A stretch of DNA of 64,000 nt from Nitrospirota bacterium. GTDB lineage: Bacteria; Nitrospirota; Thermodesulfovibrionia; Thermodesulfovibrionales; UBA6898. Under the pieces are notes generated by a model. It made no database searches. It saw only the letters and a list, made by a program, of their open reading frames with translations, and had not been told where the DNA came from. A program made the position numbers and the translations under genes. The stretch covers positions 1 to 64,000 of the forward strand of contig JAJRYC010000083.1 in the NCBI GenBank assembly GCA_024275975.1, in the 5' to 3' direction. Shown here in pieces: positions 1-8,584 of the stretch (the stretch's first letter is position 1; the number at the start of each line of letters is the position of its first letter).

Positions 1-381
1 AGCTGTTTCTCCTTTGGAGCCGGATTTCTCCAGACCCTCAAGTCTCTCTCTTAATACCATGACCTTTGAATTTAAGTCTCTGGGCCAGACAGCGGAATTA
101 ATATCTCTGTCTTTCGTGTTTCTTGCTGCCGGTTTCGTCTTGACCAGGCTGTAAACTATCTCACCCTTGTCCGTTACATATACCGTGCCCGCGAATGTGT
201 CGGCATAAAACCTGACTGATGCATCCCTCACCTGCCCCTGGTTCTCGATAAAAGGTATCTGAAGACCTGAAACTTTCTTCATAACAGCACTTTTGTCTAC
301 AGTTGCGGATGCGACTGCTGGAAAAAGCATTACCAGAAATAAAACCACCGTCAAACTGATTAGTCTTGTTCGTTTTTTCAT
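1..381 (-). CDS. Secreted ENxGQ / SBBP-repeat-type protein, N-terminal fragment
   Basis: The reading frame is open from an ATG at 381 to the window edge, giving 127 residues of a longer protein. A signal peptide is obvious: MKKRTR, then a hydrophobic stretch ending in AVASA. The mature start contains [21 protein letters not shown] and GEIVYSL. This is the conserved N-terminal domain seen in front of SBBP (seven-bladed beta-propeller-like) repeats in large exported proteins of Nitrospirota and deltaproteobacteria. The family has no assigned reaction and is usually regarded as a cell-surface or adhesion protein. A GAGGGGG ribosome-binding site lies just before the ATG. The repeats themselves would lie outside the window, so that assignment rests on the N-terminal domain only. 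Confidence 0.7.
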   Translation of the reverse strand, partial: MKKRTRLISLTVVLFLVMLFPAVASATVDKSAVMKKVSGLQIPFIENQGQVRDASVRFYADTFAGTVYVTDKGEIVYSLVKTKPAARNTKDRDINSAVWPRDLNSKVMVLRERLEGLEKSGSKGETA

Positions 382-813
382 AAATCCCCCTCATTAAGGT
401 TAGTTGTTCCCGATTTATGGCCGATGCTTATAATCAGACCTGAACTGAGCGGTAACAGACAGCGAATGCGATCGGAAATATAACGCTTTTATAAGACATA
501 AAACCATCTGCTTACACAAAGTGATTCTAAAACCGTATTATTTAGTTTAGAAGGTTAAAGCGCTGACTGAGTTTCTTTCGTTTATAGTCTCTTATATCAC
601 ACTTCACTCATATTTTCAACTGATTTGCAGTTTTTATCTATTATTGATGATCTGGGACAATCTGTATCGGGTCTCTCCTGGTCGGACGTTTAATCTTTCT
701 CAATCCGCGAATGAATCACCCATGTGTGGTGCATCGACCCGATTCCTTGATCAGGTCAGCAATCCCCCTGTGTTATAATATCCCAAATCACGAAATAATC
801 CAGGAGGAAAAAA
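382..813. other. Intergenic region between two divergent genes
   Basis: About 430 bases with stop codons in all frames and no convincing small gene. It must hold promoters for both neighbours. A perfect TATAAT lies at 774-779, about 35 bases before the OsmC-like gene, but the best -35 candidate (TTGATC, 747-752) is too far away at 21 bases. No RNA gene or riboswitch was recognised. Confidence 0.4.
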
Positions 814-1287
814 TTGGCAAATTCTGAAAAAGGTGCTATTGAAGGATTGGAGGAATCATTAAAGGGCTATAAGGAAAAGATTCCGCCCGTTAACAAAGGC
901 ATGTTGACATGGGAGAAGGAGTTGATTTTTCACGGCAGAACACAACGGGGCGAAGAGATCGATTATGATGCCAGCTTCCAATGGGGGTGTTCACCCACGG
1001 AGACATTGCTGATGAGCGTCGCGGGATGCCTTGCGATAGACATGGTATCCTTTCTGCAGAAGATGAGGGCTGCCGTAACAAAGTTCAAAATCGACTATTC
1101 CGGAGAAAGAAATCCCACTCCGCCCCAGTATTATAAATCCATGGAAATGGTTATTCACATCTGCGGCGAAAATATAACGCAGAAAAAAATGGAGAGGGCG
1201 ATCTCACTTTCACAGGAAAAATACTGTTCAGTATACCATTCATTGAGAAAGGACATCGACGTTAAGATCAGTTACGTAATCGAATAG
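814..1287 (+). CDS. OsmC/Ohr-family redox protein
   Basis: A 157-residue OsmC-like protein. OsmC and Ohr proteins reduce organic hydroperoxides in the cytoplasm with two cysteines at the dimer interface. Both are visible: one in SVAGCLAIDM on the central helix and one in EKYCSV near the C-terminus. The fold landmarks SPTETLLMSVAGC and the closing strand VKISYVIE are present. The N-terminus carries about 30 residues more than the second OsmC protein at 25275. The start is TTG, chosen because a strong AGGAGG stands seven bases upstream. The substrate cannot be told from sequence; many OsmC-like proteins of anaerobes have none assigned. The gene stands alone and faces away from the secreted protein upstream. 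Confidence 0.8.
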   Translation: MANSEKGAIEGLEESLKGYKEKIPPVNKGMLTWEKELIFHGRTQRGEEIDYDASFQWGCSPTETLLMSVAGCLAIDMVSFLQKMRAAVTKFKIDYSGERNPTPPQYYKSMEMVIHICGENITQKKMERAISLSQEKYCSVYHSLRKDIDVKISYVIE

Positions 1288-1294
1288 AGGATAT

Positions 1295-2122
1295 CTAATA
1301 GATAAACGTGGCTGGGTCTTTCAGCTTGTGGCAGCGGTTGCAGAGGTTTTTGGCTTCTTTTTTTCCGACTGACCATTTATGCGCCTTGTGACAGTCGAGA
1401 CATTCCATGTCTGTCTTCTTCATATGGAGATCATGCTGTCCGACCCTTGCTTCATTGCCGTGGCACATTTTCAGACAGTCCCGGCTTAAAGGCTTTAGCC
1501 TGCCATGCGGGTGATGGCAATCAAAGCATTTCAGAGACGACATCGTGCCGACTAACGGCAAATTTTTATGGCAGGTGAGACATCGTTCATTTGATGTCAT
1601 CTTCGGAACTTTTTCTCCGTAGCTATGGCATTTCAGACACGAAAGCCCCTCCATGCCCATCCCGTGAATCATCTTGTCGGTATGACAGCCGGAGCATGCC
1701 TTTTCATTCGGGGCGAATGCATGAAGATTGCCTCCGCCTGTGTGACATTTACTGCAATTTATACGCTGCATGAAAACATGCTGGGCATGGCCGTAGGATT
1801 TCCTTAAAGTTATCGATCCCTGCGCGGCCTCTGTGATGTGACAGCCCTTGCACGCGTTCCATGGCTCGATCCTGCCATGCGCCTGCTTTATGGATTTTTC
1901 ACCCTGAACAACAAAGGAAACAAACAACCGGTTCTGTTCCAGCAGGCTCATCGCATGGCACGTCTGGCACTGCAGATCCCTGTGTTTGCTCATCTGCCAT
2001 GTTTTAAATGCCTCCTGCATCAGGTGGCAGGAAGCGCAAAACTCAGGGTCTTCCCGGGTATGTTCATAGTATCTATAGCCGACCACGGCTCCAACAACCG
2101 AAAGAAGAAGGAGCAGGAACAC
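1295..2122 (-). CDS. NapC/NirT-type membrane-anchored 11-haem cytochrome c
   Basis: A multihaem c-type cytochrome, probably carrying electrons between the quinone pool and periplasmic partners. A hydrophobic anchor (FLLLLLSVVGAVVG) is followed by GYRYYEHTREDPEFCASCH, the NapC/NirT start. I count ten CxxCH motifs (CASCH, CQTCH, CKGCH, CSKCH, CSGCH, CLKCH, CLTCH, CFDCH, CLDCH, CNRCH) and one CxxxCH (CLKMCH). NapC itself has four, so this is an extended relative. The given start is GTG at 2122, because an in-frame TGA lies just upstream. An ATG at 2186, inside the end of the thioesterase gene, begins MPKKSFFSVFLNFFRRKSK in another frame. That is a typical NapC N-terminus and would join this frame after a one-base shift, so the true gene probably starts there. 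Electron partner unknown. Confidence 0.8.
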   Translation of the reverse strand: MFLLLLLSVVGAVVGYRYYEHTREDPEFCASCHLMQEAFKTWQMSKHRDLQCQTCHAMSLLEQNRLFVSFVVQGEKSIKQAHGRIEPWNACKGCHITEAAQGSITLRKSYGHAQHVFMQRINCSKCHTGGGNLHAFAPNEKACSGCHTDKMIHGMGMEGLSCLKCHSYGEKVPKMTSNERCLTCHKNLPLVGTMSSLKCFDCHHPHGRLKPLSRDCLKMCHGNEARVGQHDLHMKKTDMECLDCHKAHKWSVGKKEAKNLCNRCHKLKDPATFIY

Positions 2123-2178
2123 AATCGACTTTTGATTTTCTTCGAAAAAAGTTCAGAAAAACTGAAAAAAAAGATTTT

Positions 2179-2580
2179 TTAGGCATTCCTTAAAAGTTTG
2201 GCCCGGGCCTCCGCGATGACCGTTCTGTCGGCCTTTTTCATTTTAGCCGAGGTCTCGATAAGCCTGCTGCTCATTGTTAATATTTCCGCCTCTACCAACG
2301 CTTTTTCCCCGACAAACAAAGGACTCTTGAACCTGACCGACATTTCGGCGGTGACAGCTCCTATGCCAAGTGACAAAACCGCCTTTACCATAGCCTCGTC
2401 GAGTATCGTGGAAATTATACCACCATGTACTATATCCTGATATCCCTGATGGATTTTCAGTAGAATAAACTCTGAAACCGTCCTGCCGTCTTCCGTCCTG
2501 AAATCAAGTTTTAATCCGGCCTCATTCCTTTTCCCGCAGACAAAGCAGTAACCGTCATCATCCAGTTTTATCTTTTTCAT
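2179..2580 (-). CDS. PaaI-family hotdog acyl-CoA thioesterase
   Basis: A 133-residue single hotdog domain of the PaaI/YbgC-like thioesterase superfamily, which hydrolyses acyl- or aryl-CoA in the cytoplasm. The N-terminal CFVCGKRNEAGLKLDF and the active-site segment DIVHGGIISTILDEAMVKA are characteristic: the HGG loop followed by a helix with the catalytic acidic residue. Length is normal. The substrate cannot be read from sequence. It overlaps the membrane-protein gene upstream by 23 bases and its stop overlaps the probable true start of the cytochrome, so these genes look cotranscribed after rho. Confidence 0.85.
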   Translation of the reverse strand: MKKIKLDDDGYCFVCGKRNEAGLKLDFRTEDGRTVSEFILLKIHQGYQDIVHGGIISTILDEAMVKAVLSLGIGAVTAEMSVRFKSPLFVGEKALVEAEILTMSSRLIETSAKMKKADRTVIAEARAKLLRNA

Positions 2581-2878
2581 CTATGGCCAACAAACTGAAG
2601 AGTTTGTATAAAAAAAACGAGAAAATATAGCCCATCACCGAACCAAAGGCTGTCAGAATACCCAGGACAAAGACAAAGATGACATTTACCAGAATGCCTT
2701 TTGCCAGCGGATCCAGAGAGAAACATGAACTCAGATCCTTTGCAATCGCATCACGCCATGTTCCCTGGAATGCGTCCGCGTAGAAGGTATCCATCAACAG
2801 CGTTATTGAAAGGCTTATTATTCCCCCAATTATCGCACCGGCCAAAAGATATCTTTTGGCCTTCCTTTTGTCTTCCAT
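2558..2878 (-). CDS. Small two-helix membrane protein, function unknown
   Basis: A 106-residue protein with charged ends (MEDKRKAKR; AIDEKDKTG) and two hydrophobic segments at roughly residues 11-28 and 63-95, so it probably spans the inner membrane two or three times. I do not recognise the family. Its ATG lies four bases beyond the final stop of rho (if rho is read through its internal TAG), and it overlaps the thioesterase gene, so it belongs to the rho transcription unit. Confidence 0.65.
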   Translation of the reverse strand: MEDKRKAKRYLLAGAIIGGIISLSITLLMDTFYADAFQGTWRDAIAKDLSSCFSLDPLAKGILVNVIFVFVLGILTAFGSVMGYIFSFFLYKLFSLLAIDEKDKTG

Positions 2879-2882
2879 CCGA

Positions 2883-4142
2883 TTATTTATTCATCATGTC
2901 GAGAAATGTTTGATTGTTCTTGGTTCCTACTAATTTGCCGAGCAGAAACTCCATACTCTAGACCGTGCTGAGAGGGTGGAGCACCTTTCTCAAAATCCAC
3001 ATCTTGTTAAGCACATCTTTTTCTACCAGAAGCTCCTCTTTCCTGGTGCCCGAGCTGTTAATATCAATAGACGGGAATATCCTCTTGTCAACAAGCTTCC
3101 TGTCAAGATGAAGTTCCATGTTGCCCGTTCCCTTGAACTCCTCGAAAATAACATCGTCCATCCTGCTTCCCGTATCGACCAGAGCGGTTGCAAGAATAGT
3201 CAGGCTGCCGCCGGTTTCAATATTTCTGGCAGCCCCGAAAAACCTCTTTGGCTTCTGCAGGGCGTTAGAGTCAAGACCGCCGGAAAGCACTTTTCCGCTG
3301 GCAGGCATTATAGCATTATAGGCCCTTGCAAGCCTCGTGATACTATCGAGGAGTATAATCACATTTCTTTTGCCCTCCACCAGACGCTTGGCCCTTTCCA
3401 TAACCATCTCTGCTGCCTGGCAATGTCTCTGAGGAGGTTCATCGAACGTTGAACTTATGATCTCGGCTGAAGTGACCTGGCGTTTCCAGTCAGTAACTTC
3501 TTCAGGTCTTTCGTCTATGAGCAGGATTATAAGGTGAGCGTCCGGGTGGTTCCTCGTTACCGCCTTCGCTATAGATTGCAGCAGGACGGTCTTGCCGGTT
3601 CTGGGCGCAGCAACGATCATTCCTCTCTGACCCATTCCTATCGGGGTGATAAACTCCATTACCCTCGTTGAATATTCTGTTGAATCATATTCGAGCGTTA
3701 TTCTCTCGGTCGGATAATAAGGGATGAGATTATCAAACAGAGGTTTGCTTACGTTCTCCTCGGGCGATTCGTGGTTTATCGCCTCGACCTTAAGCAGGGC
3801 AAAATATCGCTCCGACTCTTTCGGAGGCCTTATCTGGCCAGAGACAAGGTCTCCTGTTCTTAGATTGAACCTGCGAATCTGGGACGGCGATACATATATA
3901 TCGTCCGGGCCCGGAAGATAACTATAGTCGGGGGATCTCAGGAAACCGAACCCGTCTGGAAGAATTTCCAGGACACCAGCCGAAAAAACATTGCCCGTCT
4001 TTTCCGTCTGTGCCTGCAAAATCGCAAAAATCAGATCCTGTTTTCTCATTCCGGCAGCGCCTTCAACGTTAAGCTCATTAGCAACATTCGTCAACTCGTC
4101 AATAGTCTTATCCTTTAGTTCGGAAATAGAGACATTTACCAT
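2883..4142 (-). CDS. rho: Transcription termination factor Rho (in-frame TAG near the C-terminus)
   Basis: Rho is the hexameric RNA-dependent ATPase that releases transcripts. It shows the N-terminal helical domain ([20 protein letters not shown]), the RNA-binding cold-shock fold ([23 protein letters not shown]), Walker [16 protein letters not shown], Walker [15 protein letters not shown] and the Q/R loop region. The uninterrupted frame stops at TAG 2958-2960 after HPLSTV (394 residues). Directly in frame follows [19 protein letters not shown] and then DMMNK with TAA at 2883-2885. That is the normal Rho C-terminus, where the stop position is usually E or D. With it the protein has the usual length (about 419). 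A protein ended at the TAG would lack the last 25 residues and might still be partly active. A promoter lies upstream at 4256-4284. Confidence 0.93.
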
Positions 4143-4255
4143 TAATTTAACTCCTCAATTTGGGTTTACTGTTCGGGTTTAAATTTCCCAGAAGGTTTAT
4201 TCTATCTATACCATGTGCGGGATTAATATAAAAAGAAGATATATACTTAAGTACT

Positions 4256-4284
4256 ACCTTACTAAAATAAAAAAACTTTGTCAA
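4256..4284 (-). promoter_or_regulatory. Probable sigma-70 promoter of rho
   Basis: On the minus strand a perfect TTGACA (4284-4279) is followed after 17 bases by TAAGGT (4261-4256), about 110 bases before the rho ATG. The 5' leader this leaves is long and could hold rho autoregulation, as known in other bacteria, but I see no clear attenuator hairpin with a T run. The rest of the 320-base gap between prfB and rho shows nothing recognisable. Confidence 0.5.
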
Positions 4285-4463
4285 TACCAAACCATCCTTT
4301 ATTCCTTTAAAAAATTCGCTGCCTCCACGGAAAATTCCCATAAATGGTAACCGCCGTGATAACCGCTGCTTTCACCTGTTTCACCTGAATAATTGAGTTT
4401 AAAAACAGACCGGGTTAATACTGGAAATCCCGGCCTGTACCGGTAAAAGCGGTTATCAGCCCA

Positions 4464-5580
4464 TCAGTTTTTTGCACCGGCGCCTTTTGTCTTAAGAAAT
4501 TCTTTAATAAACAGATCGATCTTGCCGTCAAGCACTGCATCCACATCACCCACATCAACCCCTGTTCTGTGGTCTTTCACTAGCCTGTAAGGCTGAAGCA
4601 CATATGATCGTATCTGACTGCCCCAGGCAATCTCTTTCTTGTCTCCGATCAGGTCCTCCATCTTCTTTTCCTTTGCCTTCAATTCAAGAGCGTAAAGCCT
4701 CGCCCTCATGATCTTCATCGCGAATGACCTGTTTTTGTGCTGTGACCTTTCATTCTGGCAGCTGACCACAACCCCCGTAGGCAGGTGTGTCAATCTAACG
4801 GCGGAAGAGGTTTTATTAACATGCTGCCCGCCCGCGCCGGAGGCCCTGAACGTATCCATTCTAATATCCTCCTCCCTGATATCAATTTCAATATCATCTT
4901 CGATCTCAGGACAGACAATAACAGCAGCAAAGGATGTGTGCCGTCTTTTGCTCGCGTCATAGGGAGATATCCTGACGAGCCTGTGAACGCCCGCCTCGGC
5001 GCTCAGGTATCCATAGGCATACTCCCCGGTGAATGTTATTGTAGCGCTTTTTATCCCGGCTTCATCTCCTGACTGAAGATCAACCACCTCTGTTACATAG
5101 CCATGCAACTCCGCCCATCTCAGGTACATCCGCATCAGCATCTGCGCCCAGTCCTGACTCTCAGTACCTCCCGCGCCGGGATGGATTGTAAGAATGGCAT
5201 TGTTTCTGTCGAGCTTTCCGGAAAGCAGGAGCCTGACTTCAAGAATTTCAACCTCTTCTTTTAAGGATGCAAGCTCCTTCTGGATATCTTCAATGAATAG
5301 TTCCCCCCCCTCTTCCAGAAGAATTCCGATTGTTTCTTCAATATACGACAGTTTATTTTCGAGAGACTCGAAAGGCGTTACCGTACTTTCCAGCCCGGAT
5401 TTGGCCTTCAGAAGCTCCTTTGTCTTTTCAGGGGACGACCAGACTTTTTCTAATGTAAGCTCTTCACTTATTCTTTTTATCTCTTCCTTCCTGCTATCGA
5501 AATCAAAGATAACCTCGTAAGGCACCTATTTTAGCCCTTAGCGCGGCAAGTTCTTCCTTCATCTCCCATTGAATCAACAT
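4464..5580 (-). CDS. prfB: Peptide chain release factor 2, with programmed +1 frameshift
   Basis: RF2 releases peptides at UGA and UAA codons. It is read in two pieces: 25 codons from ATG 5580 to CTT 5506-5508, then a +1 shift over the TGA at 5503-5505 into the 346-codon main frame, total about 371 residues, normal for RF2. The join restores LRGYL-DFDSRKEE as in other RF2 proteins. The catalytic GGQ is in RASGAGGQHVNKTSS. The stop-recognition tripeptide, SPF in textbook RF2, reads SPY here (VRISPYDAS). The ATG follows a GGAGG that overlaps the end of lnt, so lnt and prfB form an operon. The frame lacking the shift starts only at an unlikely GTG (5525). Confidence 0.93.
5502..5517 (-). promoter_or_regulatory. 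RF2 autoregulatory frameshift site
   Basis: The minus strand reads CGA GGT TAT CTT TGA T, with TGA as codon 26 of the zero frame. This is the classic RF2 site: a Shine-Dalgarno-like GAGG three bases before CTT, the slippery CTT, then an in-frame TGA. When RF2 is scarce, ribosomes slip +1 and make RF2. The base after TGA is T rather than the C found in E. coli. The site shows UGA still acts as a stop in this organism. Confidence 0.9.
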
Positions 5581-5584
5581 AAAA

Positions 5585-7132
5585 CTACCTCCATATCCTT
5601 ATATTAATAATTAAAATAACAGACATCACAATACAAAAATACGAAAAAAGGTCGCCGTATTTCGTGTAAACCGTCATCGTTCCATCGGTCTTTATTCCGC
5701 CTGTCAGGATTTGCCTCTGAAAAAGGGACGTCCGCGCAAGAATTCTTCCGCTGCTGTCTATGAAACCGGAAACACCTGTGTTAGCGGCCCTGACCAAAGG
5801 CTTCCTGTTTTCTATCGCCCGGAAAACAGCCATACTGAAATGTTGATAGGGGCCGGCTGTCTTTCCGAACCACGCATCAGTTGTGATTGTGACCATAAAA
5901 TCCCCACCAGAAGTATAGAACTTTCTCACCATGCCGGGGAAGATAATCTCATAGCATATCAATGTCGCGAAATCGCCGAATTCCGTCTCTGCCTTCAAGT
6001 ATTGATCGCCCGGCGCATAGTCCCCAATACCTGCCACCATTTTGTTCAGGAAGAAGAGAATCCTTTTCAGGGGAACATACTCTCCAAAAGGTACCAGATG
6101 TATTTTATCATATTTGTACACAATTTTTCCCTCCGGATCGAACAACAAGGCGCTGTTGGCGAGAAGCGGCCCCTTCCCGGTCTCGGCCTTGACCGTTATA
6201 CTCCCAAACAGCAGATACGAACCCAATCCTTTCTGGAAATCCAGCAGCTTTTCTGTATTCTCCGCGTCATATCCGAAAATAAACGGCAGGGCTGTCTCAG
6301 GCCAGATTATCAGGTCGGGAGATGGACCGGCAACTTCCCCTGAGAGTTCAATATATGTATCCAAAACTTCCTTCTGATATAAAGGCTCCCACTTTTTGTC
6401 CTGTTCGATATTGCCCTGGATGACGCCCACGTTAACAACTCCGCCGGGCCTGTCCTGCCCCAGTCTCCAGGTGCCATAGCCAAATGTCAGTATCAGCAGT
6501 AACAGGAGCGCAGTGAATCCGACCACAGTATAAGCCAGGGGGAAAAGAGGCATTTCGGAAATACGTTTTCGGAGGAGTATAAAATCTACGACGGCCCCGT
6601 TGACTGAAAGAACTAAAAAAGAAATTCCATATACACCGGTTATATCCGAAATCTGGATCATGGAGAGAAAATTATACTGGCTGTACCCGATACTCGACCA
6701 TGGGAAGCCGGTGAACAAATAAGAACGGAGAAACTCCAGGACTACCCACAGTATCGGCGCAAGCAGCAGCGCCGGCAGCCTTGTCTTCTTAAAGAGCACG
6801 CAGAAAAGCCACGAAAATATAGCTGGGTAAAGGGCCAGGTAACAACATAACAATACGACAATCAGGATACTTGAAAGGAATGAAGCCCCTCCATAATAAT
6901 TTATCGAATAGTATATCCAGTACAGAGTTCCAAAGAAATATGTGATGCCAAAAATAAAACCTGACACAAACGCCTGCGCGGGATTCTCTTTCCATAAAGC
7001 CAGCATCAGGGGAACAAAGGCTATCCACGCAACCAGATAAAGATCAAAGACCGGGAAAGCCGATATTATCAGTATTCCAGAGATAAAAGCGGGTAAATAT
7101 TTGAGGCCTTTTTTATCAATAATTTTTTTCAT
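5585..7132 (-). CDS. lnt: Apolipoprotein N-acyltransferase
   Basis: Lnt adds the third acyl chain to the N-terminal cysteine of bacterial lipoproteins at the periplasmic face of the inner membrane. The 515-residue protein has about six N-terminal membrane segments, a carbon-nitrogen hydrolase domain (roughly residues 225-480) and a last C-terminal helix. The catalytic Glu-Lys-Cys triad is visible in IIWPETALPF, KIHLVPFGEYVP and TLICYEIIFPG. Length and order of parts are normal. It ends five bases before the prfB start. Its presence agrees with a Gram-negative envelope and with the lipoprotein at 63209. Confidence 0.93.
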   Translation of the reverse strand: MKKIIDKKGLKYLPAFISGILIISAFPVFDLYLVAWIAFVPLMLALWKENPAQAFVSGFIFGITYFFGTLYWIYYSINYYGGASFLSSILIVVLLCCYLALYPAIFSWLFCVLFKKTRLPALLLAPILWVVLEFLRSYLFTGFPWSSIGYSQYNFLSMIQISDITGVYGISFLVLSVNGAVVDFILLRKRISEMPLFPLAYTVVGFTALLLLLILTFGYGTWRLGQDRPGGVVNVGVIQGNIEQDKKWEPLYQKEVLDTYIELSGEVAGPSPDLIIWPETALPFIFGYDAENTEKLLDFQKGLGSYLLFGSITVKAETGKGPLLANSALLFDPEGKIVYKYDKIHLVPFGEYVPLKRILFFLNKMVAGIGDYAPGDQYLKAETEFGDFATLICYEIIFPGMVRKFYTSGGDFMVTITTDAWFGKTAGPYQHFSMAVFRAIENRKPLVRAANTGVSGFIDSSGRILARTSLFQRQILTGGIKTDGTMTVYTKYGDLFSYFCIVMSVILIINIRIWR

Positions 7133-7135
7133 AAG

Positions 7136-7165
7136 TTGACAATCAAAAAAGTATATAGTTATATT
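7136..7165 (+). promoter_or_regulatory. Probable promoter of tRNA-Phe
   Basis: TTGACA at 7136-7141 and TATATT at 7160-7165, spaced 18 bases. Transcription would start a few bases before the mature tRNA 5' end at 7176. Confidence 0.55.
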
Positions 7166-7175
7166 TATAGATCGT

Positions 7176-7251
7176 GGGCAGTTAGCTCAGTCGGTAGAGC
7201 AGAGGCCTGAAAAGCCTCGTGTCCGCAGTTCGATTCTGCGACTGCCCACCA
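7176..7251 (+). tRNA. tRNA-Phe (anticodon GAA)
   Basis: A complete 76-base cloverleaf. The acceptor stem GGGCAGT/ACTGCCC, D stem GCTC/GAGC, anticodon stem GAGGC/GCCTC with loop CTGAAAA, a five-base variable loop and T stem CGCAG/CTGCG around TTCGATT are all paired. Loop positions 34-36 read GAA. CCA is encoded at the 3' end. Confidence 0.97.
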
Positions 7252-7459
7252 TGATTTTATTTGTCAGAGAGTTCTGAGTCAAGAAGAAAATGAAAGGCCT
7301 GTCCCTTTTATAATTATTTTCCCCGGCTTTCCCTTCTCACCCTCTACGTTATATTTCAATCCGAGGAATCTTTCCATTACCCAAAGGTTGGTCAGAATGT
7401 GGTTGATTATCATGGATATTTGGGGTAAGACCGCCTTTTTGTGATATAATGCAACGGCA

Positions 7460-8491
7460 ATGAATATCAAAAAACTTGTGAAAAAGAACGTCTCACTGCT
7501 GAGGGCATATAACGCAAAAGATATCCCCTGCAGGATAAAGCTGGACGCAAATGAAAGCCCTTACGGATTTAATGACGAGTTAAAACTACCGGACGGGCTT
7601 GATATAAACAGGTACCCTGACCCCGAAGCCGGAATCCTGAAAAAATCGCTGGCAAAAAATCTTGGGGTCAAGCAGGAGAATATACTCCTGGGCAACGGCT
7701 CCGACGAACTTATATCTTATCTCACAACAACATTTGGAGGGCCGGTGCTGTATCCGGTCCCAACCTTCTCGATGTATGGAATTATTTCACAGGCCCTCGG
7801 AGAAAAAAAGATAGAAATTCCCCTTGACGACAATTTCGACCTTGATACAAAAGCGGTCTTAAGCGCCGTCAGGAAAGAAAAACCCGGGCTGATATTCCTG
7901 AGCAGCCCTAATAATCCCACTGGCAACTGTTTTTCCACGGACAGGATACTGAAGATAATAAAGGCTTCAAAAGGCATCGTTGTTGTCGACGAAGCATACC
8001 AGCCGTTCGCGGGTGAAAAGAGTTTTTTGCGGTTTCTCGGTGACTACCGGAATCTTGTCATCATGAGAACTCTGAGCAAGATCGGGCTTGCCGCCCTGAG
8101 ACTCGGATTCATGATCGCAGACCCGGAAATAATCGGTGAGGTCAACAAGGTGAGGCTCCCATTTAATATCAATTCTCTTTCACAGGCCGCGGCCGTGGAG
8201 GTATTGAAAAATAAAAAAAGGCTGAATACTTCCGTAAGAAGAATCGTCTCGGAAAGAAACAGAATGCTGAAGCAAATGGAAGGAATAAAAGGGATCAGGC
8301 CTTTCCAGTCAAAAGCGAATTTCATTCTATTCAGGGTGGCGAATCCGGACGGAGTATACAGGGCGCTTCTGAAAAATGGCATACTCATACGAAACACGCA
8401 TTATATGATCAAGGGATGCCTCAGGGTGACCATAGGCAAGCCTGACGAAAACGGGGCGTTTCTGGAAGCACTCAGGAGGATAACGTCCTGA
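7460..8491 (+). CDS. hisC: Histidinol-phosphate aminotransferase
   Basis: HisC transfers an amino group from glutamate to imidazole-acetol phosphate in histidine synthesis, using PLP. The 343-residue protein is a fold-type I aminotransferase with KLDANESPYG near the start, SSPNNPTGN, VVDEAYQPFAG and the PLP lysine K207 in RTLSKIGLAALRLG. Length is normal. TATAAT at 7445-7450 is only ten bases before the ATG and no ribosome-binding site is visible, so the message may be leaderless. hisB follows 93 bases later. The rest of the his pathway is not in the window. Confidence 0.9.
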   Translation: MNIKKLVKKNVSLLRAYNAKDIPCRIKLDANESPYGFNDELKLPDGLDINRYPDPEAGILKKSLAKNLGVKQENILLGNGSDELISYLTTTFGGPVLYPVPTFSMYGIISQALGEKKIEIPLDDNFDLDTKAVLSAVRKEKPGLIFLSSPNNPTGNCFSTDRILKIIKASKGIVVVDEAYQPFAGEKSFLRFLGDYRNLVIMRTLSKIGLAALRLGFMIADPEIIGEVNKVRLPFNINSLSQAAAVEVLKNKKRLNTSVRRIVSERNRMLKQMEGIKGIRPFQSKANFILFRVANPDGVYRALLKNGILIRNTHYMIKGCLRVTIGKPDENGAFLEALRRITS

Positions 8492-8584
8492 TACGCAGTG
8501 GGAAAGATTAAATCCATGCATATGAAGGACAGAGGCGTATTCCAATTGCCGGGCAAACCGGCGGCATAAGAAGGAGGTTAGGAG

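Noticed and set aside
161-394. 77-codon frame at the left edge
   Set aside because: It is out of frame with the clear signal-peptide protein encoded at 1-381 on the same strand.
4147-4341. Possible small protein upstream of rho
   Set aside because: It covers the rho promoter and leader, has no binding site and no family resemblance.
7279-7470. Possible small gene opposite the hisC start
   Set aside because: Overlaps the hisC promoter, no binding site, no similarity.
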